A DNA stretch of 64,000 nucleotides. Source: Mesorhizobium sp. GbtcB19. Lineage in GTDB: Bacteria > Pseudomonadota > Alphaproteobacteria > Rhizobiales > Rhizobiaceae. Position 1 is the first letter of the stretch. The number at the start of each line of letters is the position of its first letter. The notes beneath the pieces are model-generated. The model saw nothing but the letters and a program-made list of their open reading frames with translations. It ran no database searches and was not told the DNA's origin. The translations under genes were made by a program, and so were the position numbers. The stretch covers positions 1 to 64,000 of the forward strand of contig NZ_JAGXJY010000014.1 of NCBI RefSeq assembly GCF_019091085.1. The letters run 5' to 3'. Positions 35,421 to 42,749 of the stretch are shown here, piece by piece.

Positions 35421-36758
35421 TCCCAGCAGCAGCTTGCCGAGCTTCGCGCATTGCACGCGGATGTCGGGAATGGCGTCGATCTCGAAGAAGGTGCCGCGCG
35501 TCAGCGGTCCGACGGCGAGAAGCTTCGACGACACCGCGCCGTCGGATGCGATCAGCTCGCATTTCGCCGTGACGTCGAGGCCGAGGCGCAGCGGGTCGGG
35601 CCGCGCCAGGCTGCGCTCGATCAGCGAGCGCACGACGCCGTTCGACGTCCTCGAAATGTCGCGGGCGATGCCCATGCAATCATAGAGGCGGGCGACGTCG
35701 AGGGTCTCGACCTCCTGCGTGCCGCGCGGCTGGATTTTTACGACGAAGCCGTCGTTCGGCTCGACGTTCACGACCCTGCCGGCGACGAGGCGAAGGCGAC
35801 CCGACCCGACCGCCTCGGTGACGCGCGCGTAGACCTCCGGCGCCATGCGGTGGCGGTGGATATCCCACCAGGCCTTGGTGTGCTCGACGAAACGGCGCTT
35901 GGCCGAGGACGGCCAGTTCTGCCAGATCGTCTGGTTGAAGGGCCTCAAGCCGTCGACGACGTCGCGCCAGTCGCCACCGGCCTGCTGGGTCTCGCGGATC
36001 AGGTCGCGGAACCAGCCGACGAAATAGGAAAGCTGGGTGCCCAGCGGAATGTCGGCGACATCGAGCTTGATCGGGTTGCCCTTGCGGTGCGGCGACGGCA
36101 GCAACCCGCGCCGCGACACCGCGACGATGGCGCCGCGATGGCCGCGCTGTTCCAATGACAGGAAGGCATCGACCATGCTGAGGCCGGTGCCGAGCAGCAG
36201 GACCGGAGCTTCGGGATCGAGCGTGGTGTCGGCGTCGGAGCCCATGCGGATGGCCTGGCCCTGGAACGCGCCGGGCTGCTCGTCATGGCCGGTGGCAAGC
36301 ACGGCCAGATGGCCAACGACGCTGGTGCCATTGGCGAGCACCACCTCGACGCCGGCCGGCGTCGGCGAGATCGACAGGCTCTCCTCCGCGATCAGCCGCA
36401 ACCGGCCGGTTTCGCGCTCGCGTTCCACCAGATCGTCGAGCAACTCCCTCAGGTAGCGCGCATAGAGGCTGCGCGGCGCATAGAACGGTCCCTGGTCGGG
36501 TTTGGCGAAGCCGCGCTCCAGCACCCAGCGCGCGAAGTGATTGGGGTCGTCGGCATAGGCGCTCATGCCGGAGGCTTTGACGTTCAGCACATGCGCCGAC
36601 AGCAGGGTGGAATAGGCAATGCCCTGGCCGAAATGCGGCCGCTTCTCGATCAGCGTGACGCGCAGATCGGGATTTGATGACATCAGCAGATGCGCCGCGA
36701 GCACCACGCCGCTGGCGCCGCCGCCGACAATGATGATGGAGTTGCCGCGTCCAACCAT
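35418..36758 (-). CDS. FAD/NAD(P)-binding flavoprotein of the sulfonate locus
   Basis: This 446-residue protein starts with an FAD motif (SIIIVGGGASGVVLAAHLL, near 7-25), then EKRPHFGQGIAYST, and later a second nucleotide-binding segment (VLLLGTGLSMVDAFLSLEQRG). This is the FAD-NAD(P)-binding family related to hydroxyacyl/sulfur-linked oxidoreductases. The substrate is unknown. It is divergent from tauABC-tauD across about 700 bp, so a role in sulfur acquisition is a reasonable inference. A 26-codon small reading frame lies 30 bp upstream. Its own ribosome-binding site is weak, so coupling to that frame is possible. Confidence 0.8.
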   Translation of the reverse strand: MVGRGNSIIIVGGGASGVVLAAHLLMSSNPDLRVTLIEKRPHFGQGIAYSTLLSAHVLNVKASGMSAYADDPNHFARWVLERGFAKPDQGPFYAPRSLYARYLRELLDDLVERERETGRLRLIAEESLSISPTPAGVEVVLANGTSVVGHLAVLATGHDEQPGAFQGQAIRMGSDADTTLDPEAPVLLLGTGLSMVDAFLSLEQRGHRGAIVAVSRRGLLPSPHRKGNPIKLDVADIPLGTQLSYFVGWFRDLIRETQQAGGDWRDVVDGLRPFNQTIWQNWPSSAKRRFVEHTKAWWDIHRHRMAPEVYARVTEAVGSGRLRLVAGRVVNVEPNDGFVVKIQPRGTQEVETLDVARLYDCMGIARDISRTSNGVVRSLIERSLARPDPLRLGLDVTAKCELIASDGAVSSKLLAVGPLTRGTFFEIDAIPDIRVQCAKLGKLLLG

Positions 36759-36788
36759 GGTTGCGAGCCGGATTTCTGACTTAAGCGA

Positions 36789-36869
36789 TCAGCGCGCGGC
36801 GATCGCCGCGGGCGGCTTCGGCCGCAGGCCACGAACGATCGCCGGAACGGTTTTTAGAAGGTTGCGCAT
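36789..36869 (-). CDS. Candidate 26-residue leader peptide upstream of the flavoprotein
   Basis: Reading leftward, an ATG at 36869 preceded by GAGAG opens a 26-residue frame, MRNLLKTVPAIVRGLRPKPP followed by AAIAAR and TGA. It is basic, rich in Pro, Arg and Ala, and has no Cys or Met run of the kind used in known sulfur attenuators. Its good ribosome-binding site and its position ahead of a poorly initiated gene are the only support. Confidence 0.35.
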   Translation of the reverse strand: MRNLLKTVPAIVRGLRPKPPAAIAAR

Positions 36870-37033
36870 CGTTCTCTCACTCCCAATGTTGATAAGATTA
36901 CTATACTAAGCGCACCAGGCACGAAACCAGAGTTCCAATTGGCGCGCCTTTTGAGGCATGGATTTGCCTGGATGGGCTGATTGGAGAATTTTCGTTCGCT
37001 GTGGCTGGTCGTATCGGGCCCGCATCCGCGTGG

Positions 37034-37246
37034 TCGTCATCCTAGGGCGGAGTGACGCGAAGCGTCGCGTAGACCCTAGGATCCATGCCGTGACTTGGGA
37101 CATAGAATGCAGCGGTTCAGAATGGGAACCTTGCCGACGCCTCACTGTTAGATTGTTCTGCACCGTAGCATCGCTTCTACGTCACGGAATGGATTCTAGG
37201 GTCTGCGCGCGTCGCTTCGCTCCTTGCTCCGCCCTAGAATGGCGAC
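37034..37246. repeat. Dispersed palindromic repeat, family B, copy 6
   Basis: A full copy of about 213 bp with GTCATCCTAGGGCGGAGTGA, GATCCATGCCGTGAC, a GCAGCGGTTCAGAA core, CACGGAATGGATTCTAGGG and CTTGCTCCGCCCTAGAATGG. It occupies much of the 600-bp gene-free stretch 36870-37469 between divergent sulfur genes. Confidence 0.85.
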
Positions 37247-37363
37247 GGAAGGACGGCTTCGCCAACTGCCAAGGGCGGCCGAGGCGCGGCAGCCGGCCCG
37301 CCCATCAGCGCCCCCACCACAACCGTCCTTTTGCGCCCCTTCCGCCGGTACCCGGCGACACTT

Positions 37364-37389
37364 TTCCAACAAAGTCCACTTCGTTGGAA
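37364..37389. promoter_or_regulatory. 26-bp dyad upstream of tauA, possible operator
   Basis: TTCCAACAAAGT and ACTTCGTTGGAA are inverted (11 of 12 positions) around a two-base centre, 80-106 bp before the tauA ATG. A weaker dyad, TCTACAAACCCGATAGA, lies between it and the gene. Both are A+T-richer than the surroundings and fit a regulator site or hairpin in the leader. Confidence 0.5.
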
Positions 37390-37469
37390 GGATTTAACTC
37401 TACAAACCCGATAGAATTAACCGACGATAGAAAGGCAATCCAGTTTTCAGGAGTTTATGGAGCCTTTCA

Positions 37470-38486
37470 ATGTCAATCATCTCACGACGCATTCTGCTGC
37501 TTTCGTCGGCAGCCGCTCTCGCCGGCGCCGCCCTGCTCGGCCCGGCCAGCGCCGAGGATCTCAAGATCACCATCGGCTACCAGACGGTGGTCGAGCCATC
37601 GAAAGTGCCGCAGGCCGACGGCGCCTATGAAAAGGCGACCAAGGCCGCGATCGACTGGCGCAAGTTCGATTCCGGCGCCGACGTCATCGCGGCGATCGCC
37701 TCGGGCTCGGTCGATATCGGCTATGTCGGCTCGAGCCCGCTGGCCGCGGCCGCCAGCCGCGAATTGCCGATTGAGACCATTTTCGTCGTCGGCCTGATCG
37801 GCCCGTCCGAGGCGCTGGTCGCCCGCAACGGCGCCGGCATCGAGAAGGTCGCCGACCTCGCCGGCAAGAAGGTCGCGGTGCCGTTCGTCTCGACCACGCA
37901 TTACAGCCTGCTGGCGGCGCTGAAGCATGAAGGCGTCGATCCGAAGTCGGTCCAGATTCTCAATCTCAGGCCGCCGGAGATCGCCGCCGCCTTCGCGCGC
38001 GGCGACATCGACGCGGCCTATGTCTGGGATCCGGCGCTCGGCCAGGTCAAGACGACCGGCAAGGTGGTGCTGGATTCCTCGCAGGTGGCCGCCTGGGGCG
38101 CGCCGACTTTCGACGCCTGGATCGTGCGCAGCGATTTTGCCGAAAAGCACCCCGAGGCCGTGCGCGACTTCGTCAAGGTGACCGGCGAAGCCTATGCGCA
38201 GTTCCTCGCCAGGCCCGACGCCTGGTCGGTGTCCTCGCCCGAGGCCGGCAAGATCGCCAAGCTCACCGGCGCCAAGCTGGACGAGGTGCCGGAGCTGCTG
38301 AAGGGCTATGTCTTCCCGCCGCTGGAAGAGCAGGCCTCGGACAAGTTCCTCGGCGGCGCGACCGTCAAGGCGATCGCGGCGACGTCTGCCTTCCTCAAGG
38401 AGCAGGGCAAGGTCGACGCCGTGCTGCCCGACTATTCGAAATATGTGACGGCCAAATATGCCAGCGAGGCGCTCGCCTCGAACTGA
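37470..38486 (+). CDS. tauA: Taurine/aliphatic sulfonate ABC transporter, substrate-binding protein
   Basis: This 338-residue periplasmic protein has a Tat-like or Sec signal peptide (MSIISRRILLLSSAAALAGA, cleavage after ASA near 28). The mature start EDLKITIGYQTVVEPSKV is typical of TauA. It captures taurine or related sulfonates for the permease encoded downstream. Conserved segments are GSVDIGYVGSSPLAAAASR and AAYVWDPALGQV. GGAGCC lies eight bases before the ATG. It leads the tauABC-orf66-tauD operon, with an intercistronic hairpin after it. Confidence 0.92.
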   Translation: MSIISRRILLLSSAAALAGAALLGPASAEDLKITIGYQTVVEPSKVPQADGAYEKATKAAIDWRKFDSGADVIAAIASGSVDIGYVGSSPLAAAASRELPIETIFVVGLIGPSEALVARNGAGIEKVADLAGKKVAVPFVSTTHYSLLAALKHEGVDPKSVQILNLRPPEIAAAFARGDIDAAYVWDPALGQVKTTGKVVLDSSQVAAWGAPTFDAWIVRSDFAEKHPEAVRDFVKVTGEAYAQFLARPDAWSVSSPEAGKIAKLTGAKLDEVPELLKGYVFPPLEEQASDKFLGGATVKAIAATSAFLKEQGKVDAVLPDYSKYVTAKYASEALASN

Positions 38487-38499
38487 GCTTTCTCCATGC

Positions 38500-38533
38500 A
38501 ATTCCCGGAAGGATGACCGCCTTTCCGGGGATT
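38500..38533 (+). promoter_or_regulatory. Intercistronic stem-loop between tauA and tauB
   Basis: AATTCCCGGAAGG pairs with CCTTTCCGGGGATT around a seven-base loop, 14 bp after the tauA stop and without a T tract. In transport operons such structures often stabilise the upstream binding-protein message and keep the permease genes at lower level. Confidence 0.55.
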
Positions 38534-38649
38534 GTTCGGAAGCGCGGCCTTCTTCCCTGGCCTTGCGCTTGCCTGTCCCGGAGCCGCGTACGAGGCGCGG
38601 CTTCGGGGCAGGCCCCCAGGTCCAGCGCCTTGATGCAATAGAGGCCCCA

Positions 38650-39423
38650 ATGCCGCATCTCACCCTCGACAAGGTCAGCGTCCATTATGACGGCCAGCCG
38701 GCGCCAGCGGTGGAGCGTGTCTCGCTCGACGTCGGCAGGGGCGATTTCGTCGTGCTGGTCGGACGCTCCGGCTGCGGCAAGACCTCGCTGCTCAACGTCG
38801 CCGCCGGGCTGGTGGAGCCCGCGCGGGGCCTGGCTACGGTTGGGGGCCGGCCGATCACGGGGCCCGGACCGGACCGCGCCGTGGTCTTCCAGAACGATGC
38901 GCTTTTTCCCTGGCTGACGGCGCGGGAAAATGTCGCCTTCGCACTTCGGCTGCGCGGCGTAAGCGCCGACAAAAGGGCGCGGCGCGCCGACGAGCTGCTG
39001 TCGCTGGTCAAGCTCGGCGATGCCGGCGACAAGCGCATCTGGGAACTTTCCGGCGGCATGCGCCAGCGCGTCGGTCTTGCCCGCGCCTTGGCCGCCGAAC
39101 CCGAATTCCTGCTGCTCGACGAGCCGCTCGGCGCGCTCGACGCGCTGACGCGCGAGCGCATGCAGACGACATTGCTCGACCTCTGGGCCGCAGCCCAGGT
39201 CGGCGTGCTGATGGTGACGCATGGCATCGAGGAAGCGCTGGTGCTCGCCACCCGCATCGTCGTGCTGGCACCCGGCCCCGGCCATGTGGTGCGGACCCTC
39301 GAGACCCATTTCGGACGGCGCTACGCCGCCGGCGAGCCCATCCGCGCGATCAAGGCCGATCCGGCTTTCGCCGCCGCCCGCGCGGAGCTGACCGACGCGA
39401 TCTTCGAGGGAGAGGCGGCATGA
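38650..39423 (+). CDS. tauB: Taurine/sulfonate ABC transporter ATP-binding protein
   Basis: This 257-residue ABC ATPase has Walker A VGRSGCGKTSLL (near 37-48), Q-loop VFQNDALFPWLTARENV, signature LSGGMRQR, and Walker B LLLDEPLGALD. It matches the nitrate/sulfonate/taurine ATPase family, where FPW after the Q loop is typical. It energises uptake with TauC. The ATG at 38650 gives a family-like N-terminus (MPHLTLDKVSVHYDG). It overlaps tauC by ATGA. Confidence 0.92.
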   Translation: MPHLTLDKVSVHYDGQPAPAVERVSLDVGRGDFVVLVGRSGCGKTSLLNVAAGLVEPARGLATVGGRPITGPGPDRAVVFQNDALFPWLTARENVAFALRLRGVSADKRARRADELLSLVKLGDAGDKRIWELSGGMRQRVGLARALAAEPEFLLLDEPLGALDALTRERMQTTLLDLWAAAQVGVLMVTHGIEEALVLATRIVVLAPGPGHVVRTLETHFGRRYAAGEPIRAIKADPAFAAARAELTDAIFEGEAA

Positions 39424-40283
39424 GTGTCGGCACCTACAGCGAAAGGCCCGCCGCGAAGGCCGAGGAGACCGACGGGTTTGCCGTGCCATGGTCGCGGCCG
39501 CGGCCAAGGCCGAGACGAGCGATTTCAGCCAGGCTGGTCAGCGCGATCACTATCCTCGTGCTGCTCGCCGCCTGGACGGTATCGGCCTCGCTGCAGCTGG
39601 TATCGCCGGTCTTCCTGCCCTCGCCCGCCGCCGTCTGGGCCAAGTTCGTGATCGTCGCCCGCGACGGCTTCGTCGATGCGACGCTGCTCCAGCACCTCCT
39701 TGCCTCGCTCTGGCGCGTGTTCGCGGCGCTGATCGCCGCCATCCTCGTCGGCGTTCCGGTCGGCCTCGCCATCGGCATCAGCCGGATCGGGCGCGGCGTG
39801 TTCGACCCGCTGCTCGAGTTCCTGCGGCCGATCCCGCCGCTCGCCTATCTGCCGCTGATCATCATCTGGTTCGGCATCGGCGAGCCGTCGAAGATCCTGG
39901 TGATCGCCATCGCCATGCTGGCGCCGGTGGCGCTGTCGACCGCGGCCGGCGTGCGGGGCGTGTCGCGCGAGCGCGTCGACGCGGCGCGCTCGCTGGGCGC
40001 CACCCGCGCCCAGGTCATCCGCCACGTCATCGTGCCAAGCGCGCTGCCTTCGATCCTCACCGGCCTGCGCATCGCGCTCGGCGCCGGCTGGTCGACGCTG
40101 GTCGCGGCCGAGCTGGTGGCGGCGACGCGCGGGCTCGGTTTCATGATCCAGTCGGCAGCGCAGTTCCTGGTCACCGACGTGGTGGTGATGGGCATCCTGG
40201 TGATCGCGATCATCGCGTTCGTGCTCGAATTCGTCATCCGCCGGATCGAGCGGGTGCTGGTGCCCTGGTCGGGGCGGGAATGA
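39420..40283 (+). CDS. tauC: Taurine/sulfonate ABC transporter permease
   Basis: This 287-residue inner-membrane permease has about six hydrophobic segments after a polar N-terminus of about 40 residues. The conserved cytoplasmic EAA-like loop (STAAGVRGVSRERVDAARSL followed by GATRAQVIRHV) couples it to the ATPase. FLRPIPPLAYLPLIIIWFGIG is typical of TauC/SsuC. It is translationally coupled to tauB by ATGA. Confidence 0.93.
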   Translation: MSVGTYSERPAAKAEETDGFAVPWSRPRPRPRRAISARLVSAITILVLLAAWTVSASLQLVSPVFLPSPAAVWAKFVIVARDGFVDATLLQHLLASLWRVFAALIAAILVGVPVGLAIGISRIGRGVFDPLLEFLRPIPPLAYLPLIIIWFGIGEPSKILVIAIAMLAPVALSTAAGVRGVSRERVDAARSLGATRAQVIRHVIVPSALPSILTGLRIALGAGWSTLVAAELVAATRGLGFMIQSAAQFLVTDVVVMGILVIAIIAFVLEFVIRRIERVLVPWSGRE

Positions 40284-40305
40284 ACGCGAGCCAAGGAGAA
40301 GGACG

Positions 40306-40506
40306 ATGACCCATTCCACCGCGGTGCTTTTCGCTCATGTCGGCACATGGCTGTTGCGCCTGCCGCCGGGCGACAAGCGCCTGGAGGACGGGCGGCCCGA
40401 GGGCGAAGCAAATTCGCCGACGCCCGTGCCTTTTGCCGGCGAACGCGACCGACTGCCGCCGCGTGACGAAAGCTTCTACTGGGCCTGGCAGTACTGGTCG
40501 CAGTGA
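40306..40506 (+). CDS. 66-residue protein inside the tau operon (hypothetical)
   Basis: This small soluble protein starts MTHSTAVLFAHVGTWLLRLP, has a Pro/Glu/Arg-rich middle and an aromatic tail, ESFYWAWQYWSQ. AAGGAGAAGG lies six bases before the ATG, and the gene fits the 270-bp space between tauC and tauD on the same strand, so it is likely translated. I know no function; a role in sulfonate metabolism is inferred only from position. It has no signal peptide, and the hydrophobic run (6-19) is too short to be a certain membrane segment. Confidence 0.6.
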   Translation: MTHSTAVLFAHVGTWLLRLPPGDKRLEDGRPEGEANSPTPVPFAGERDRLPPRDESFYWAWQYWSQ

Positions 40507-40554
40507 CCGATCCGGAAGCCCACCCCTCCCCGAAGAGCAACCAGGAGAAACCCC

Positions 40555-41484
40555 ATGAGCAACCCAGTCCTCGTCGACCAGATCATCCCAGCGGCCGATG
40601 TCGTTCCCCTGACCGCCCGTGTCGGCGCCGAGATCAGGGGCATTCGCCTCGGCGGCAGCCTGTCGGATGCAGCAATCGCAGCCATCAACCAGCTTCTCTT
40701 GAAGCACAAGGTCGTCTTCTTCCGCGGCCAGGAGCATCTCGACGATTCCGAGCATGAATTGTTCGCGCGGCGGCTCGGCGATCTCGTGCCGCACCCGACG
40801 CAAGGACCGGTGGCGGGCACCGCTTCGATCCTCAATCTCGATTCCAGCCGCGGCGGCGGCCGCGCCGACCAGTGGCACACCGACGTCACCTTCGTGGACG
40901 CCTATCCGAAATTCTCGGTGCTGCGCGGCGTCGTCATTCCGGCGGCCGGAGGCGATACCATCTGGTCCAACACGAATGCCGCCTATGAAAGCCTGCCGGC
41001 GCCGCTCAAGCTCCTGGCGGAAAACCTCCGGGCGATCCACAGCAATGCCTATGATTACGCCGCCGTCCGTCCGCGCGCCTCTGCCGAGGAAAGGAAGCAT
41101 TTCGAGGAGGTCTTCACCTCGACCGTCTACGAAACCGAGCATCCGGTGGTGCGGGTGCATCCGGAGACCGGCGAGCGCTCGCTGCTGCTCGGCAATTTCG
41201 TCCAGCGTTTCGTCGGCCTGTCGAAGAGCGACTCGGCGAAACTCTATGAGCTGTTCCAGAGCTATGTGACGACGCCCGAAAATACTGTCCGCTGGCGGTG
41301 GCAGGCCGGCGACGTGGCGATCTGGGACAACCGGGCCACGCAGCATTATGCGGTCAATGATTATGGCGCAGAGCACCGGATCGTGCGCCGCGCCACGGTC
41401 GACGGCGACGTGCCGGTCAGCGTCGACGGACGCCGCAGCGTCACCCACGTCAAGTCGGCCAAGCCGGCGGCAAAGGCGGCGTAA
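40555..41484 (+). CDS. tauD: Taurine/sulfonate alpha-ketoglutarate dioxygenase (TauD family)
   Basis: This 309-residue iron(II)/2-oxoglutarate enzyme likely hydroxylates a sulfonate such as taurine, releasing sulfite for sulfur assimilation. The metal triad is visible: WHTDVTF gives His108 and Asp110, and NRATQHYAV gives His264. Arg275 in EHRIVRRA should bind 2-oxoglutarate. Length is slightly above the 283-residue Escherichia coli TauD, mostly through a C-terminal tail (KSAKPAAKAA). AGGAGAAACCCC precedes the ATG. Alternative substrates of the family include alkyl sulfates and 2,4-D. Confidence 0.9.
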   Translation: MSNPVLVDQIIPAADVVPLTARVGAEIRGIRLGGSLSDAAIAAINQLLLKHKVVFFRGQEHLDDSEHELFARRLGDLVPHPTQGPVAGTASILNLDSSRGGGRADQWHTDVTFVDAYPKFSVLRGVVIPAAGGDTIWSNTNAAYESLPAPLKLLAENLRAIHSNAYDYAAVRPRASAEERKHFEEVFTSTVYETEHPVVRVHPETGERSLLLGNFVQRFVGLSKSDSAKLYELFQSYVTTPENTVRWRWQAGDVAIWDNRATQHYAVNDYGAEHRIVRRATVDGDVPVSVDGRRSVTHVKSAKPAAKAA

Positions 41485-41499
41485 GGCTGCCGGGCGGCA

Positions 41500-41528
41500 C
41501 CTCCCTTCTCCCTTGCGGAGAAGGGGTG
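41500..41528. repeat. Short hairpin related to family A/57.9-kb palindrome
   Basis: CCCTTCTCCCTTGCGGAGAA forms a stem around TTGC 16 bp after the tauD stop, followed by GGGGTGCTGTCCC. It may act as a weak terminator between convergent genes. Confidence 0.5.
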
Positions 41529-41547
41529 CTGTCCCTGCAGCGGCTGC

Positions 41548-41733
41548 TCAGACGCGCGAGCGGCTCGCCCAGCTGAGCCCGACGATGCCGATCAGCATCG
41601 TGACGAGACCGATATAGAGCCACTGCGTCTGTCCGGTCATGAAGCTGCCCTTGACGAGGCCAAGGCCCTGCAGCGACCACAGCGCCCCCAGGCCAAGTAC
41701 AATCAGCGCCAGCACAAACCTGATCAATCGCAT
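41548..41733 (-). CDS. Small two-span membrane protein (hypothetical)
   Basis: This 61-residue protein has two hydrophobic segments (about 4-23, LIRFVLALIVLGLGALWSLQ; and 39-56, WLYIGLVTMLIGIVGLSW) separated by a polar loop. It ends in the basic ASRSRV. The start at 41733 is chosen because GGAGAG lies upstream and the residues before it would be unrelated polar sequence. The function is unknown; similar small membrane proteins are common in rhizobial genomes. Confidence 0.65.
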   Translation of the reverse strand: MRLIRFVLALIVLGLGALWSLQGLGLVKGSFMTGQTQWLYIGLVTMLIGIVGLSWASRSRV

Positions 41734-42043
41734 CGGCAAGACACTCTCCGGAAGTCGATCCTGAAAGGCGATAGGGACACGACAAAAGACGCTGAGGAAG
41801 CGGAGCAGTTCCGTTCCTCTGTACTTCAAATCTCGAGGGCCGATCTTGCCCGGAACGTCCCGGATGCCGGCCCGATATTCATCGAGAATACGCCAGTCCC
41901 GCACCGGAAATATCATGACAAACTGTTTCGCGGCGACTCCAAACGTGTGCCGTTGCCATGGAACCGCCAGAAGGCTGCCGCATTTCCCGCCTCATTCGGC
42001 ACCTAACGGCGGGGTCTATCTCTAACGGAGCCCTCCCCAAAGC

Positions 42044-42406
42044 ATGAAGAAAACCAACCAGACCGCGCTTGTCGCGGTAACGATCGCGGCTGGCCTGATG
42101 GCTGGCGCCTCTTCCGCTTCCTCCGCCGCCGCGCAGTGCGGCCGTGCCTCCTGGTATGCGCTGCATTCCAGAACCGCCTCAGGGGAACGCATGAACCCCT
42201 CGGCACTGACCGCTGCCCACCGCACGCTGCCTTTCGGCACCAAGCTCAGGGTCACCAATAAGAACAATGGCCGCAGCGTCATCGTGCGCATCAACGATCG
42301 CGGTCCGTTCGTGAAGGGCCGCGTGCTCGACCTGTCGCGCGGCGCCGCGGGCCAGCTGGGTTTCATCGGTTCGGGCCAGACCGCCGTCTGCATGGCGCGC
42401 GTCTGA
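42044..42406 (+). CDS. rlpA: RlpA-like double-psi beta-barrel protein, secreted
   Basis: This 120-residue protein has a signal peptide (about 1-30, [20 protein letters not shown]) and a RlpA domain: [56 protein letters not shown]. RlpA proteins are septal-ring lytic transglycosylases in some bacteria. This one lacks the SPOR domain and any lipobox, so it is a minimal form and its enzymatic activity is uncertain. It is transcribed alone. Confidence 0.88.
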   Translation: MKKTNQTALVAVTIAAGLMAGASSASSAAAQCGRASWYALHSRTASGERMNPSALTAAHRTLPFGTKLRVTNKNNGRSVIVRINDRGPFVKGRVLDLSRGAAGQLGFIGSGQTAVCMARV

Positions 42407-42421
42407 GCTCTCTTTAAGAAT

Positions 42422-42474
42422 AGAGCATGATGTGATCCGAAAACCGCGTCACACTTTTCGGCACCATGCTCTTG
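42422..42474. repeat. Short palindrome, family C variant
   Basis: AGAGCATGATGTGATCCGAA and TTTTCGGCACCATGCTCTTG form the inverted arms around AACCGCGTCACAC. It lies just after rlpA. The remaining gap to phaZ holds a second GACCATGATCC/GGATCATGG dyad near 42481-42520 and no gene. Confidence 0.65.
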
Positions 42475-42651
42475 CTATCGGACCATGATCCAAGGCGACC
42501 GCTGCGGTCCAGGATCATGGCCGGTGCCCGGCATGAAGGGCCGGACACATATCCTTCACATTTCGGCAGCGCACATTGAGCCGGCTCGACCGCTCAAGCC
42601 CGATTTTCAACAGGTTGAACCAAAGAAGCATTCGTCAGACAAAATGACGTA

Positions 42652-42675
42652 TTGCATCGCAACAATATCTTGTTA
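42652..42675. promoter_or_regulatory. Dyads upstream of phaZ, possible PhaR-type site
   Basis: TTGCATCGCAA (TTGC-N3-GCAA) is immediately followed by ACAATATCTTGT, another inverted repeat, about 80-100 bp before the phaZ ATG. PhaR regulators of polyhydroxybutyrate genes are reported to use TGC-rich dyads, so this is a candidate site; the link is speculative. Confidence 0.35.
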
Positions 42676-42749
42676 ACCTCGCCGGGAGACATTCAAGGCC
42701 GGCGCTGTTCGTCGTCCCTTTTGGTCGTCGGACGGCAGCGGGGTTCTCG

